The notes under the pieces are model-generated. The model made no database searches. It was not told where the DNA came from and saw only the letters and a program-made list of their open reading frames with translations. A program made the translations under genes and the position numbers. Below, piece after piece: positions 9,296 through 17,187 of a stretch of 60,890 nt of DNA. Each line of letters opens with the position of its first letter. Positions within the stretch are counted from its first letter, which is position 1. Source of the DNA: UBA3871 sp041797745 (GTDB lineage: Bacteria; Bacillota; Clostridia; Peptostreptococcales; Anaerovoracaceae); the NCBI GenBank assembly GCA_041797745.1, contig JBHBZU010000017.1:1-60890 (forward strand). Direction: 5' to 3'.

Positions 9296-10645
9296 TTAGC
9301 CAAATTTATGTGTAAGCACTTCTGCCAACTCTTCCGCCAGCTTTGTAATGGTTTCTATGTTGCTGCCCTCAAGCATAACTCGTACCAACGGCTCCGTACC
9401 TGATGGTCTGATGAGCACTCGCCCGTCCCCTTTAAGCTGTTTTTCCATATCCGCAATACGCGCCTGCACCTCAGAATCCTTTTGGAACTTTTGCTTATTT
9501 TCATTTTTAACCTTGGCATTTTTTAAAACCTGAGGGAAAATCTCAATTTCATCTGACAGTTGGCTGGCATGCTTCCCTGAAATTTTTATAGCCTTTATCA
9601 GCTGCAATGAAGACAATATACCGTCTCCTGTTGTAGTGTGATTTAAGAAAATAATATGTCCTGACTGTTCACCGCCGATAACTCCACCTGTTTGAAGCAT
9701 TTTCTCAAGAACGTATCTGTCGCCTACACCTGTAACGTCTATGGTACAGCCTTGCTCTTTAAGATACTTGTGAAAACCGATATTGCTCATAACTGTGGCA
9801 GTTACTCTGTTGTCCACCAGCTCGCCGGTTTCCTTTAACATCTTCGCGCAAATACATATGGTCTTGTCGCCGTCAATAATGCGACCCTTTTCATCCACGG
9901 CAATGAGTCTGTCCGCGTCTCCGTCGTAGGCAAGACCCAAATCTGCTCCGATTTCCACAACCTTTTTTTGAAGCTCCTCAGGATGAGTTGAACCGCAGCC
10001 CTCGTTTATATTCATTCCGTTTGGTTGGTTGCCGATAACGGTAACCTCTGCTCCCAAATCTCTATAAACTCTCTCGGCTACGCTGTAAGCCGCACCGTTG
10101 GCGCAGTCTAAAACAACTTTCATACCGTGAATGTCCACATCAATGCAGGACTTTAAGAAGTCCACATAAGTCTGCGAAGCGTCTTCATTTCCCTCTAAAC
10201 ATCTGCCCAGAAGATCTCCTGTGATATGGCTGTTTACATCTATATTGCTTATTATTAAATCCTCAATTTCATCTTCTATTTGGTCGTCCAGCTTGAAGCC
10301 CTCGCCGTTGAAGAACTTAATACCGTTATACTCAAAAGGATTGTGGGAAGCCGAAATAACTACTCCCGCGTCTGCGTGATACTTCTTTACCAAATATGCA
10401 ACCGCCGGTGTGGGAAGAACTCCAACTTTAATTACATTTCCGCCAACAGCCAAAATCCCCGCAGAAAGTGCAGCTTCAAGCATGTCTCCTGAAACTCTTG
10501 TGTCCTTTCCTATGAGTACAACCGGACGTTTCTTATCCTTGGATAATACGTGCGCCCCGGCCTTTCCCAGATTAAAAGCCAGCTCCGGTGTAAGCTCTTT
10601 ATTTGCCACACCTCTAACTCCATCTGTACCGAATAATCTACCCAT
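9296..10645 (-). CDS. glmM: Phosphoglucosamine mutase
   Basis: GlmM converts glucosamine-6-phosphate to glucosamine-1-phosphate. The phosphoserine loop VISASHNPFEYNG (serine near residue 101), the metal-binding DGDADR loop, the sugar-specificity GGEQSGH motif and the phosphate-binding RPSGTEP motif are all present in order. At 449 residues it has the usual length. It is third in the conserved cdaA-cdaR-glmM order; in other Bacillota GlmM binds and inhibits CdaA, linking wall precursor flux to c-di-AMP. Confidence 0.98.
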   Translation of the reverse strand: MGRLFGTDGVRGVANKELTPELAFNLGKAGAHVLSKDKKRPVVLIGKDTRVSGDMLEAALSAGILAVGGNVIKVGVLPTPAVAYLVKKYHADAGVVISASHNPFEYNGIKFFNGEGFKLDDQIEDEIEDLIISNIDVNSHITGDLLGRCLEGNEDASQTYVDFLKSCIDVDIHGMKVVLDCANGAAYSVAERVYRDLGAEVTVIGNQPNGMNINEGCGSTHPEELQKKVVEIGADLGLAYDGDADRLIAVDEKGRIIDGDKTICICAKMLKETGELVDNRVTATVMSNIGFHKYLKEQGCTIDVTGVGDRYVLEKMLQTGGVIGGEQSGHIIFLNHTTTGDGILSSLQLIKAIKISGKHASQLSDEIEIFPQVLKNAKVKNENKQKFQKDSEVQARIADMEKQLKGDGRVLIRPSGTEPLVRVMLEGSNIETITKLAEELAEVLTHKFG

Positions 10646-10706
10646 TTTTGTATCTCCTATCTAAATATGTTTTCTATTTCCTTAACAGACAACAAAACGA
10701 GCACAT

Positions 10707-10727
10707 AGAGGGGGCTCTTGCCCCTCT
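10707..10727. other. Hairpin in the cdaR-glmM gap
   Basis: AGAGGGG and CCCCTCT form a 7-bp GC-rich stem with a 7-nt loop right after the cdaR stop. No T-run follows directly on the minus strand, so an RNA-processing or stabilising stem inside the operon is more likely than a terminator. The 82-nt gap holds no further gene. Confidence 0.5.
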
Positions 10728-11945
10728 CTACTGCGCCCCGCTTGTAATTGTCACTTGAATTTGCTTTGGACTGACGGATACACTCTTAAAGGCCTTGGTA
10801 TATGTCGGTGTTATATCCACTGTGTGAGCACCCTCTCCAAGGCCCGAAAGGTTCATCTGAAGAGTTATATCGTCATCTGTTGCAGCGTTTACCAAGGCTT
10901 CGTTGCCGCGTACATTAACTGTAACAGTTCCTGCCTCAAGATGAGTGCTAAGACCCTCACCCAATCCATAGATACCTATGGATGAAATAGGAATAGTCAC
11001 ATCCTTGAACGCCACATTGTCAATCACTATATAAACACTGATTTTTTCGTATGCCTTTGTAAGATATGCACCCTCCGGCAATTCCACTTCCACAGGGATT
11101 CGGCTGGTAGCTGTAATATCGCTGATATCCACATCCTTTGCAATTAAGGAAGTGATTGAATCTAAAACTTCCTCCGAAGCTTTTATAACAACCTTTTCAG
11201 GTATGTCGGTGTTGGATACGCTATACTTGCCTGAAACCTCACCTATTACGGAAACTGATAAAGGAACGGTTTTCGTTTTAAGCATTTGCGCTTCTACCCC
11301 TGCCTTATTGCTGGAAAGGGTAACGTTCTTAACTTCCTGCCCCGCCTGGTCTACTGCAAATAAAGCTACTTTTGTTCTATTAACTTTTGTATCGCTGATA
11401 TCGGAAGATTTGATACTTCCCTCGATGTGATTAACTGTTTCCACTAAACTCCGCGCACCTGTTACGGTAACGACCTCAGGGTCAATCTTGGAAATATACA
11501 TTTCCTGACCCTTAACAGTTTCTGTGGCGCTGATTGACACCGGTTTTTCAACGGAAACCAAAGCGTCTATCTTAATCTTTACTCTGGTAGAGGTTAAATC
11601 CTTTGCCTCTAAAGAGTTTGGAAGTTCTACCTTTACCTCGATATTATTTTCACCATAGCCGTACCCGTTAACATCTACTGTTGCCGCAATGTCATCTGCC
11701 TTTAGTTTGGATATATCCGAACGTTTTCCCTCTACATTAAAGGAAACTACTAAATCATTTGCATTTACAATGGTTAAGTCCCTAGCGGTTAAAGTTTCCG
11801 CGTTGAGAATCTGCACAGGGATATTCTCAAATTTTTGAGTGATTTTCGGATTTTCTTCAGTCAAAACATAAGCCCAAAGAATAATTGCAATCAATATGGA
11901 AAGTATGAGGTCTACTTTTTTGTTACGAAGAAGCTTATTTCCCAT
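10728..11945 (-). CDS. cdaR: CdaA regulatory protein with YbbR repeats
   Basis: This 405-residue protein has one N-terminal membrane segment (about 10-30, KVDLILSILIAIILWAYVL) and then a beta-rich region of YbbR repeats (about 40-400). It is expected to sit outside the membrane and modulate the diadenylate cyclase CdaA. Its start lies 11 nt inside cdaA, which indicates translational coupling. The cdaA-cdaR-glmM order is the standard Bacillota arrangement, so the assignment rests on both sequence and context. Confidence 0.94.
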   Translation of the reverse strand: MGNKLLRNKKVDLILSILIAIILWAYVLTEENPKITQKFENIPVQILNAETLTARDLTIVNANDLVVSFNVEGKRSDISKLKADDIAATVDVNGYGYGENNIEVKVELPNSLEAKDLTSTRVKIKIDALVSVEKPVSISATETVKGQEMYISKIDPEVVTVTGARSLVETVNHIEGSIKSSDISDTKVNRTKVALFAVDQAGQEVKNVTLSSNKAGVEAQMLKTKTVPLSVSVIGEVSGKYSVSNTDIPEKVVIKASEEVLDSITSLIAKDVDISDITATSRIPVEVELPEGAYLTKAYEKISVYIVIDNVAFKDVTIPISSIGIYGLGEGLSTHLEAGTVTVNVRGNEALVNAATDDDITLQMNLSGLGEGAHTVDITPTYTKAFKSVSVSPKQIQVTITSGAQ

Positions 11946-12816
11946 GATGGTGTTCCTCGTCTTTCTTAAGATCTTTCAATCTGCGGGCAATGCGTTTAGT
12001 CCACGAAATGAAAGAAATATTTTCGGAGTCTTCCGTTCCTGCTGAAAGGTATGTAGAAAGAAGAAGCTTATCTACCGCCTTTGCGTCTAAAAATCTTGTG
12101 AGTCTGCCGTCGCTTGCAACTGAAATGATACCTGTTTCTTCTGAAACAATAATAGTCAGTGCGTCCGAATTTTCAGTAATACCTATACCTGCTCTATGGC
12201 GGGTTCCTAAATCCTTGCTGAGATTTTTATTTTGTGTGAGGGGAAGCACACAGCCTGCCGCTCTGATACGATCTCCTCTGATAATCATAGCGCCGTCATG
12301 CAAAGGCGCTCCCTCATAGAAAATATTGCAAATCAGCTCCTTGTTAATATCCGCGTCTATGATGGTGCCTGTTTCAATTATGTCGTTTAGGGAAGTATCC
12401 TTTTCAATAACAATAAGCGCCCCTACCTTTTTAGCGGAACAATCTTCGATAGCTTTTACAAATTCGGAAGTAATGTACTTGGCAATGTCTTTGTCCATTT
12501 CTCTGAATGTGCCGTTAATAATCTTTGCACGTCCCAAATATTCAAGACCTCTACGAAGCTCCGGCTGGAAAACCACTACGATAGCCAAAAGACCGATAGT
12601 CATCAATCCTTTTAAAATCCAGTTCAGAGTGTAAAGATTAAACACGTCCGAAAGCACTGTTGCAGCCACCAAAAGAAACAGACCCTTAACTAACTGTTCG
12701 GCTCTGGTTTCACGGATGAAGCCAAGTAGTTTGTAAGCTACCATAGCGACTATTGCAATATCAATAATGTCGTTGATTCTGACGCCTGAAAAAGCGGCAG
12801 TAAATAGTTCTTGCAT
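11935..12816 (-). CDS. cdaA: Diadenylate cyclase, membrane-bound
   Basis: CdaA condenses two ATP into c-di-AMP, a messenger that controls potassium and osmolyte transport and wall homeostasis. Three hydrophobic segments occupy about residues 15-85, followed by the DAC domain with the DGA motif (residues 174-176) and RHR motif (206-208, GTRHRAGIG). Both catalytic motifs are intact, so the enzyme should be active. The C-terminus ends in a charged tail. At 293 residues it is of normal length. It is the first gene of the operon that continues through cdaR, glmM, glmS and probably ahcY and the EAL-like genes. Confidence 0.97.
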   Translation of the reverse strand: MQELFTAAFSGVRINDIIDIAIVAMVAYKLLGFIRETRAEQLVKGLFLLVAATVLSDVFNLYTLNWILKGLMTIGLLAIVVVFQPELRRGLEYLGRAKIINGTFREMDKDIAKYITSEFVKAIEDCSAKKVGALIVIEKDTSLNDIIETGTIIDADINKELICNIFYEGAPLHDGAMIIRGDRIRAAGCVLPLTQNKNLSKDLGTRHRAGIGITENSDALTIIVSEETGIISVASDGRLTRFLDAKAVDKLLLSTYLSAGTEDSENISFISWTKRIARRLKDLKKDEEHHHGK

Positions 12817-12857
12817 ATACTCTTCTCCAAAAACTTTATACTTATTTTAATAATACC

Positions 12858-12897
12858 AAAAAGCAATGGATTTTACAAGAAAAACCATTGCTTTTTT
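12858..12897 (-). terminator. Bidirectional-looking terminator between ncRNA and cdaA
   Basis: AAAAAGCAATGG (12858-12869) and its complement CCATTGCTTTTT (12885-12896) form a perfect 12-bp stem with T-runs at the exit on both strands. On the minus strand it lies after the candidate ncRNA and before cdaA, so it should separate the two transcripts. cdaA would then need a promoter in the remaining 40 nt or depend on read-through. Confidence 0.75.
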
Positions 12898-12942
12898 AGT
12901 CGAAGTATTCAGCTAAAAATACTGTCAAATTCAATATAAAAA

Positions 12943-13111
12943 CGATTCGGCTGACCTGATCTTTGACCCCACACCCGCCTTAACCTGCTTTGCAGAGGAC
13001 TTACTTCTAAAGTACGCCATGATCACTGCGTGCATCTCTTGGCACATATGCAGCTTACGTGGGTCCCTTTGCCCGTACCTAGCTTGGACTTTCAACCACA
13101 GACCCGAATCG
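12943..13111 (-). ncRNA. Candidate structured, pseudoknotted non-coding RNA (about 169 nt)
   Basis: The minus-strand transcript opens with CGATTCGG (13111-13104) and closes with the exact complement CCGAATCG (12950-12943) followed by UUUUUA, so its ends pair and also act as a terminator. Inside are a hairpin at 13053-13026 (CTGC/GCAG and GTGC/GCAC), a small CTGCAAAGCAG hairpin at 12995-12985, helix CTAGGTACG (13082-13074) with CGTACTTTAG (13016-13007), and GACCCAC (13065-13059) with GTGGGGTC (12972-12965). The last two helices cross, giving a pseudoknot. No reading frame fits. The size is compatible with 6S RNA, but the fold is more intricate. The raiA-motif RNA of Clostridia is another possibility, as hpf/raiA lies 1.2 kb upstream. 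The class is not settled. Confidence 0.7.
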
Positions 13112-13121
13112 AATTTATCAG

Positions 13122-14084
13122 TTATAATTTGTTTTCAGACTTCCAGTATATGACCCTGTGACCGTTCATGCTGTATGAAACTTCAAAAGGTTCGTCGCTA
13201 ATCAAGTCCTCCTCCAAAGTCCACTCCAAAGCACTTATGTCGTAATTGCTGTCATCTATCTGCTGTTTGCCTGAAGCATAGGTAATATCAAACCTATGGT
13301 CATAAGGTTTAATTTCATCGGAAGCAAAGGCGTACTTCAGTTCTAAAAGCTTGCCCTCAACGGAAATATCATAATCCATGATATAGTTATACACGTTTCT
13401 TTGTTTATTGCTGCCTATACCTACATTATTCCAACCCTTAAAGTTGTAAAATTTGGTTTTGTCCACCATATATCTGGGGTCAAAGCCCAACATATTTTGC
13501 GCATTTTTCAAGTCCGCCTGCGTCCTGAAAATAATAGCCTCGATAACCTCCGTTCCCAAACGTTTAGGATACATAAGCTCTGCACTGCGAACTCTGGCTT
13601 CATAAAAATCTTCGGTATCAAAGTCCATAGTCCGAAACACCGTCCGCCAATCAATCTTGCTTTTTGCTTCTCTCAGCCCCTCATAGAAAAAAGTGTTTCG
13701 ATTTTCACATTCGCCGTCTGCGAAGATAACATCTTCATCACAAACCAGCTCCGGTCTGCACAGCAAAATAACCGGCACAGGAATATGCCTTGAACCTCTT
13801 TCTTCAACCTTGATACCCTCCGATTCATAAAGCATGGTGGGTCTGAAAGTATAGTAGAAGTGTATGTATTCTGTAAGATCTATGCCCATAGGCAAAACTA
13901 TATCTTTTTTGGTCATATCCCACTGCATGAGGTTTTGCTTTTTCGCCTCGCTCCTGCAAAGGATTTCTCCTGATTTCATAATCTCCAAAAAATTGCTGAA
14001 GTCTGTATAATGATAAAGACCGTGCCACTTGTATGGCCTTAATTCCGTAGCAAATTCTGCAAAATCTTTCTGACTTACCATCAC
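13122..14084 (-). CDS. DarT-like (DUF4433) ADP-ribosyltransferase, orphan
   Basis: This 320-residue protein resembles DarT toxins, which ADP-ribosylate thymidine in single-stranded DNA. Family landmarks are visible: LYHYT with H25 (NAD binding), FRPTMLY with R81, IDWRTVF near 145, and RSAELMYP with E169 at the place of the catalytic glutamate. About 115 residues after position 205 have no recognised domain. DarT is normally followed by the macrodomain antitoxin DarG, but none lies nearby: the neighbours are hpf upstream and the ncRNA downstream. The RBS AGGAGG lies 5 nt before the first of two consecutive ATGs. It may be an immune or repair enzyme, or a weakened toxin; family membership is likely, function inferred. 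Confidence 0.7.
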   Translation of the reverse strand: MMVSQKDFAEFATELRPYKWHGLYHYTDFSNFLEIMKSGEILCRSEAKKQNLMQWDMTKKDIVLPMGIDLTEYIHFYYTFRPTMLYESEGIKVEERGSRHIPVPVILLCRPELVCDEDVIFADGECENRNTFFYEGLREAKSKIDWRTVFRTMDFDTEDFYEARVRSAELMYPKRLGTEVIEAIIFRTQADLKNAQNMLGFDPRYMVDKTKFYNFKGWNNVGIGSNKQRNVYNYIMDYDISVEGKLLELKYAFASDEIKPYDHRFDITYASGKQQIDDSNYDISALEWTLEEDLISDEPFEVSYSMNGHRVIYWKSENKL

Positions 14085-14300
14085 TGCCTCCTATCTATTC
14101 GTATCATTATAGCATACTCATACCTCACAGTCTAGGAAGAATAGCAGGGGTTTTTACAAAGGTTTTTACATTGAATTTTTAGCCTTATAACATGAAAAGA
14201 ATGGGTTATAGGACAAAAAAGTGTTGATACTCTTAAAGCATGGCGGTCTATACTTATTTGGCACTTATTTTTCACTTATTTTGCACACCTTTGACACATA

Positions 14301-14328
14301 AAAAAACGGAGTTTTCACTCCGTTTTTT
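14301..14328 (-). terminator. Terminator of hpf
   Basis: AAAAAACGGAG (14301-14311) and CTCCGTTTTTT (14318-14328) form an 11-bp stem around a 6-nt loop, giving a T-run in the minus direction just after hpf. The region 14085-14300 between this and the DarT-like gene holds no gene; it contains a CCTATAAC motif copy at 14212-14205. Confidence 0.85.
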
Positions 14329-14347
14329 AAGTCGGTAAAATTTTGTT

Positions 14348-14869
14348 CTAATATGTAGTTTCCAACACTCCGTAATTTCCGTCCCGACGCTTGTACACAA
14401 CGTTTACGGAATCTGTTTCTACATTTAAGAATACATAAAACGTATGTTGCAGAAGTTCCATTTGAACAATGGCTCCGTCTACATCCATAGGCTCAAGTTC
14501 AAACTTTTTAGTTTTCACAACCTTAATTTCTTCTTCCTGCTCAATCTCAGGAATAGCCTCATATTTCACTCCTTTGCCTCTGTTCTTGCGAACCAGTTTT
14601 GACTTGAATCTGGACATTTGAGTGGACAACTTGTCAATAATCAAATCTACACTCTCGTAAATGTCATCTGACGTTTCTTCTGCTCTGAAGATGGTACCAT
14701 CTGCATAAATAGTAGCTTCAATCTTCTGTCGGTTCTTTTCTTGGGAAAGCATGATATTCGCGTCAATATCTGTGGAAAAATATTTGTCCAACTTGGAGAA
14801 CTTTTCCTCGATGTGATCTTTCATCCTTTCACCTACGTTTAAATTCTTGCTAGTAATATTAACCTTCAT
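14348..14869 (-). CDS. hpf: Ribosome hibernation-promoting factor, long form
   Basis: This 173-residue protein binds the 30S subunit in the decoding region and promotes 100S dimer formation in stationary phase. The N-terminal domain (1-95) has the beta-alpha-beta-beta-beta-alpha HPF/RaiA pattern. After an acidic linker rich in Glu (about 105-120), the C-terminal dimerisation domain (about 118-173) contains the typical KTKKFELEPMDVDGAI and FLNVETDSVNVVYKRRDGN region. It is monocistronic with its own promoter, AAGGAGG ribosome-binding site and terminator. Confidence 0.97.
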   Translation of the reverse strand: MKVNITSKNLNVGERMKDHIEEKFSKLDKYFSTDIDANIMLSQEKNRQKIEATIYADGTIFRAEETSDDIYESVDLIIDKLSTQMSRFKSKLVRKNRGKGVKYEAIPEIEQEEEIKVVKTKKFELEPMDVDGAIVQMELLQHTFYVFLNVETDSVNVVYKRRDGNYGVLETTY

Positions 14870-14907
14870 AGCTGAAACCTCCTTGATACTTATTTATTTG
14901 TAATTCC

Positions 14908-14935
14908 ATTATACTACTTAATAATTAAAAATCAA
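14908..14935 (-). promoter_or_regulatory. Promoter of hpf
   Basis: On the minus strand, TTGATT (14935-14930) and a perfect TATAAT (14913-14908) are spaced by 16 nt. The site is about 40 nt upstream of the hpf start. Confidence 0.65.
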
Positions 14936-14985
14936 GAAGTTTTCTAAATTTTCTAATAAATTAGTTTTGTGTCCCTTTTATGAAT

Positions 14986-15014
14986 TTGCACCCTTTATTA
15001 TTCCGTGCTATACT
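14986..15014 (+). promoter_or_regulatory. Promoter of the acyltransferase gene
   Basis: TTGCAC (14986-14991) and TATACT (15009-15014) are separated by 17 nt. Transcription would start near 15021, downstream of the longest open-frame start at 14967, so this promoter supports the later ATG at 15075. Confidence 0.65.
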
Positions 15015-15074
15015 ACTAGTGTTTTTATCGAAATTGCTACATACATTCTTTTGAATTTTGGAGATAAAAAGTAT

Positions 15075-16409
15075 ATGACCACAGGAAAAGAACAGAGAGA
15101 AGCCTGTAAAGCAGCAAAATCCACCTCAAAGGTTTCCTCAAAATCAAAAATATATTGGGAAAGCTTGGACAATACCGCCCTTATTTTTCCATCCATTGCA
15201 GGTGAAAACGCCAGCAGTGTCTTTCGTATCAGTGTCACCTTAAAGGAGGACATTGTCCGCGAAAGGCTTCAAGAGGCATTGGACATCCTACTGCCAAAGA
15301 TGAGCGGTTTCAACAACTGTATTCAGTCAGGAGTATTTTGGTACTACCTTGAGACCAACTACCGCAAAGCTCCCAAGGTGGAAGAAGAAAAGTTTTTTCC
15401 TTGCCGCTACATTCACCCAAAAACCAACAATCATTATCTGTTCCGCGTTACCTATTACAAGCAACGCATAAATTTAGAAGTTTTCCACGCTATTGCCGAC
15501 GGCATGGGTGCCATCAACTTTCTAAAGGAACTTACTTACCAATATCTGCGCTTGACTCACGAGGAATTGCGTACCGATAAGGGTGACGCACTATCTGCCG
15601 GCACCTCTCTTTGTCGTGAAGACAGTTTCGTCAGAAACTATCGCGGCGCCAAGAAAAACGGCTTCAAAAGGGAGCGGGCCCTCACCATACGTCAGCGAAA
15701 GCTCCCCTCAGGCGAGTTCGGGGTAATGCATTTGCATATGTCATTAAAAAGTCTGAAAGAAGTGGCTCGCAGCTACAAGACTTCGCTCAATGAATACCTT
15801 GTCGCTGTATTCATATGGTCTGTCTATCGGGAAGTTCTCCGTGCCTCATCAGCCAAGAAGCCTATTCGCGTTGCGGTTCCGGTGAATCTTCGTTCATTAT
15901 TTAATTCGGATACAACCAAAAATTTCTTTGTAATGGTTTCCGCGGAATTTCATGCTGCCGCTGAAAGTTACAGCTTTGAAGAGATTCTGGTCGCAGTGCA
16001 GGAGAGTCTCCGCTCACAAATGGAGCCTAACCATCTGGAAGACCTCTTTTCTTATAGCGTATCAAATCAAAAAAATATAGGCTTAAGAGTGGCTCCGCTT
16101 TTTCTTAAAAGCATAGTAATGAGAGCGGTCTATAACAAATCCGCACTGGCCAATACTGCAACCATCACCAACGTCGGAAATGTCCGTGTAGACGAAAAGT
16201 ATCAGCCTTTCGTGGATAATTTTACAGCATTTATTGCAATGTCCAAAGGTCAAAATCTAAAGGGCACAATTTGTTCCTATGAGGATAACCTAACCTTTAC
16301 CTTCACTTCAACCTTTGCAGAAACAACTTTGCAAAAAACTTTCTGTCAGAGATTGGTTGAAGATGGAATCCAAATAGAACTGGAAACTAACGGGGTTTAT
16401 TATGAGTAA
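15075..16409 (+). CDS. Condensation/alcohol-acetyltransferase superfamily protein
   Basis: This 444-residue cytosolic protein belongs to the chloramphenicol-acetyltransferase-like superfamily that includes NRPS condensation domains, alcohol acetyltransferases and PapA enzymes. The active-site signature HxxxDG is present as HAIADG (H138 to G143), and a late NVGNVRVDE stretch resembles the domain-bridging part. The start was set at 15075 because the promoter lies at 14986-15014 and GGAG sits about 11 nt upstream; the first residues are Lys/Ser-rich. It overlaps the next gene by 8 nt. The substrate is unknown; the neighbouring membrane protein suggests a lipid or cell-envelope acyl acceptor, which is inference. 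Confidence 0.75.
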   Translation: MTTGKEQREACKAAKSTSKVSSKSKIYWESLDNTALIFPSIAGENASSVFRISVTLKEDIVRERLQEALDILLPKMSGFNNCIQSGVFWYYLETNYRKAPKVEEEKFFPCRYIHPKTNNHYLFRVTYYKQRINLEVFHAIADGMGAINFLKELTYQYLRLTHEELRTDKGDALSAGTSLCREDSFVRNYRGAKKNGFKRERALTIRQRKLPSGEFGVMHLHMSLKSLKEVARSYKTSLNEYLVAVFIWSVYREVLRASSAKKPIRVAVPVNLRSLFNSDTTKNFFVMVSAEFHAAAESYSFEEILVAVQESLRSQMEPNHLEDLFSYSVSNQKNIGLRVAPLFLKSIVMRAVYNKSALANTATITNVGNVRVDEKYQPFVDNFTAFIAMSKGQNLKGTICSYEDNLTFTFTSTFAETTLQKTFCQRLVEDGIQIELETNGVYYE

Positions 16410-17064
16410 GTGTATAAAATGCAATATAGAGGTTCTTGACCAAACAACCAAATGTCCTCTTTGCAGCAGAGTTTTAGAATTAAACGGAACGGAGCACAGT
16501 ATCTATCCTGACGCTATACGTACCACAAAACGTTTCCGTACTTTATTCAACGTCATCTTCTTTCTGTCCATCGTTATAGCCCTTGCTTGCGTGTTGGTAA
16601 ATACGACTTTTAGGAGAGACATACTTTGGAGCGGCATACCTGTGCTCATACTTGTTTATGCAAATATATCACTGCACCTGCTACTTACAGGAAAGTCCAA
16701 CTATGTGTTCAACGTGGTTTTCACCCCGCTTTTCTTTATTGCTTTGCTGATAGGAATAGATTTTTTCTCAGGAAACTATGGCTGGGCATTGAATTACGTA
16801 TTTCCAATCTGCATTACCGCCACAGACCTTGTAATACTTATCCTTATGATGATTAGACGCAGGTTTTGGCAACATTACCTCATGGCACAAATTTTCATGA
16901 TTTTGTTATCCCTGGTTTACGGATTGCTGCTTTTAATTAAGCTGACACATTCCATTCCGCTATTTTGGCTTGCTTTAGGCAGCTCATGTCTCCTGTTGCT
17001 TGGAACCGTTATAATAGGTGATTATAAGGCAAGGTCTGAACTGCACAGAAGATTTCATGCTTAA
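16402..17064 (+). CDS. DUF6320-type zinc-ribbon multi-pass membrane protein
   Basis: This 220-residue protein starts with a CxxC-x(10)-CxxC zinc ribbon (C4, C7, C18, C21: CIKC and CPLC) and then has six hydrophobic segments from about residue 48 to 208, ending in a short basic tail. Its start lies inside the end of the acyltransferase gene, indicating translational coupling. The pair acetyltransferase plus zinc-ribbon membrane protein recurs in Clostridia, as far as is recalled. A role as a membrane partner or transporter for the acylated product is a guess from context. Confidence 0.7.
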   Translation: MSKCIKCNIEVLDQTTKCPLCSRVLELNGTEHSIYPDAIRTTKRFRTLFNVIFFLSIVIALACVLVNTTFRRDILWSGIPVLILVYANISLHLLLTGKSNYVFNVVFTPLFFIALLIGIDFFSGNYGWALNYVFPICITATDLVILILMMIRRRFWQHYLMAQIFMILLSLVYGLLLLIKLTHSIPLFWLALGSSCLLLLGTVIIGDYKARSELHRRFHA

Positions 17065-17130
17065 AAAGTTCTTATCTTAGGGTTCTTTCTTACGGCAAAC
17101 TCGCAATATCACCATGCCATCGCTAAAACA

Positions 17131-17169
17131 GGCGTAGAATGTAGGCGTAAAATGTAGGCGGAGAATATA
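17131..17169. repeat. 13-nt tandem repeat, three copies
   Basis: The units GGCGTAGAATGTA, GGCGTAAAATGTA and GGCGGAGAATATA lie head to tail between the convergent DUF6320 and comF genes. The copies differ at one to three positions. No coding or terminator function is apparent. Confidence 0.7.
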
Positions 17170-17187
17170 GCCACTATTAGTTATCCC

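Noticed and set aside
13122..14869. hpf and the DarT-like gene as a toxin-antitoxin pair
   Set aside because: They are separated by a strong terminator at 14301-14328 and hpf is a housekeeping ribosome factor, so adjacency alone is not evidence.
14967..15074. N-terminal extension of the acyltransferase from the earliest start
   Set aside because: The -35 and -10 boxes at 14986-15014 lie inside this stretch and a ribosome-binding site precedes the ATG at 15075.
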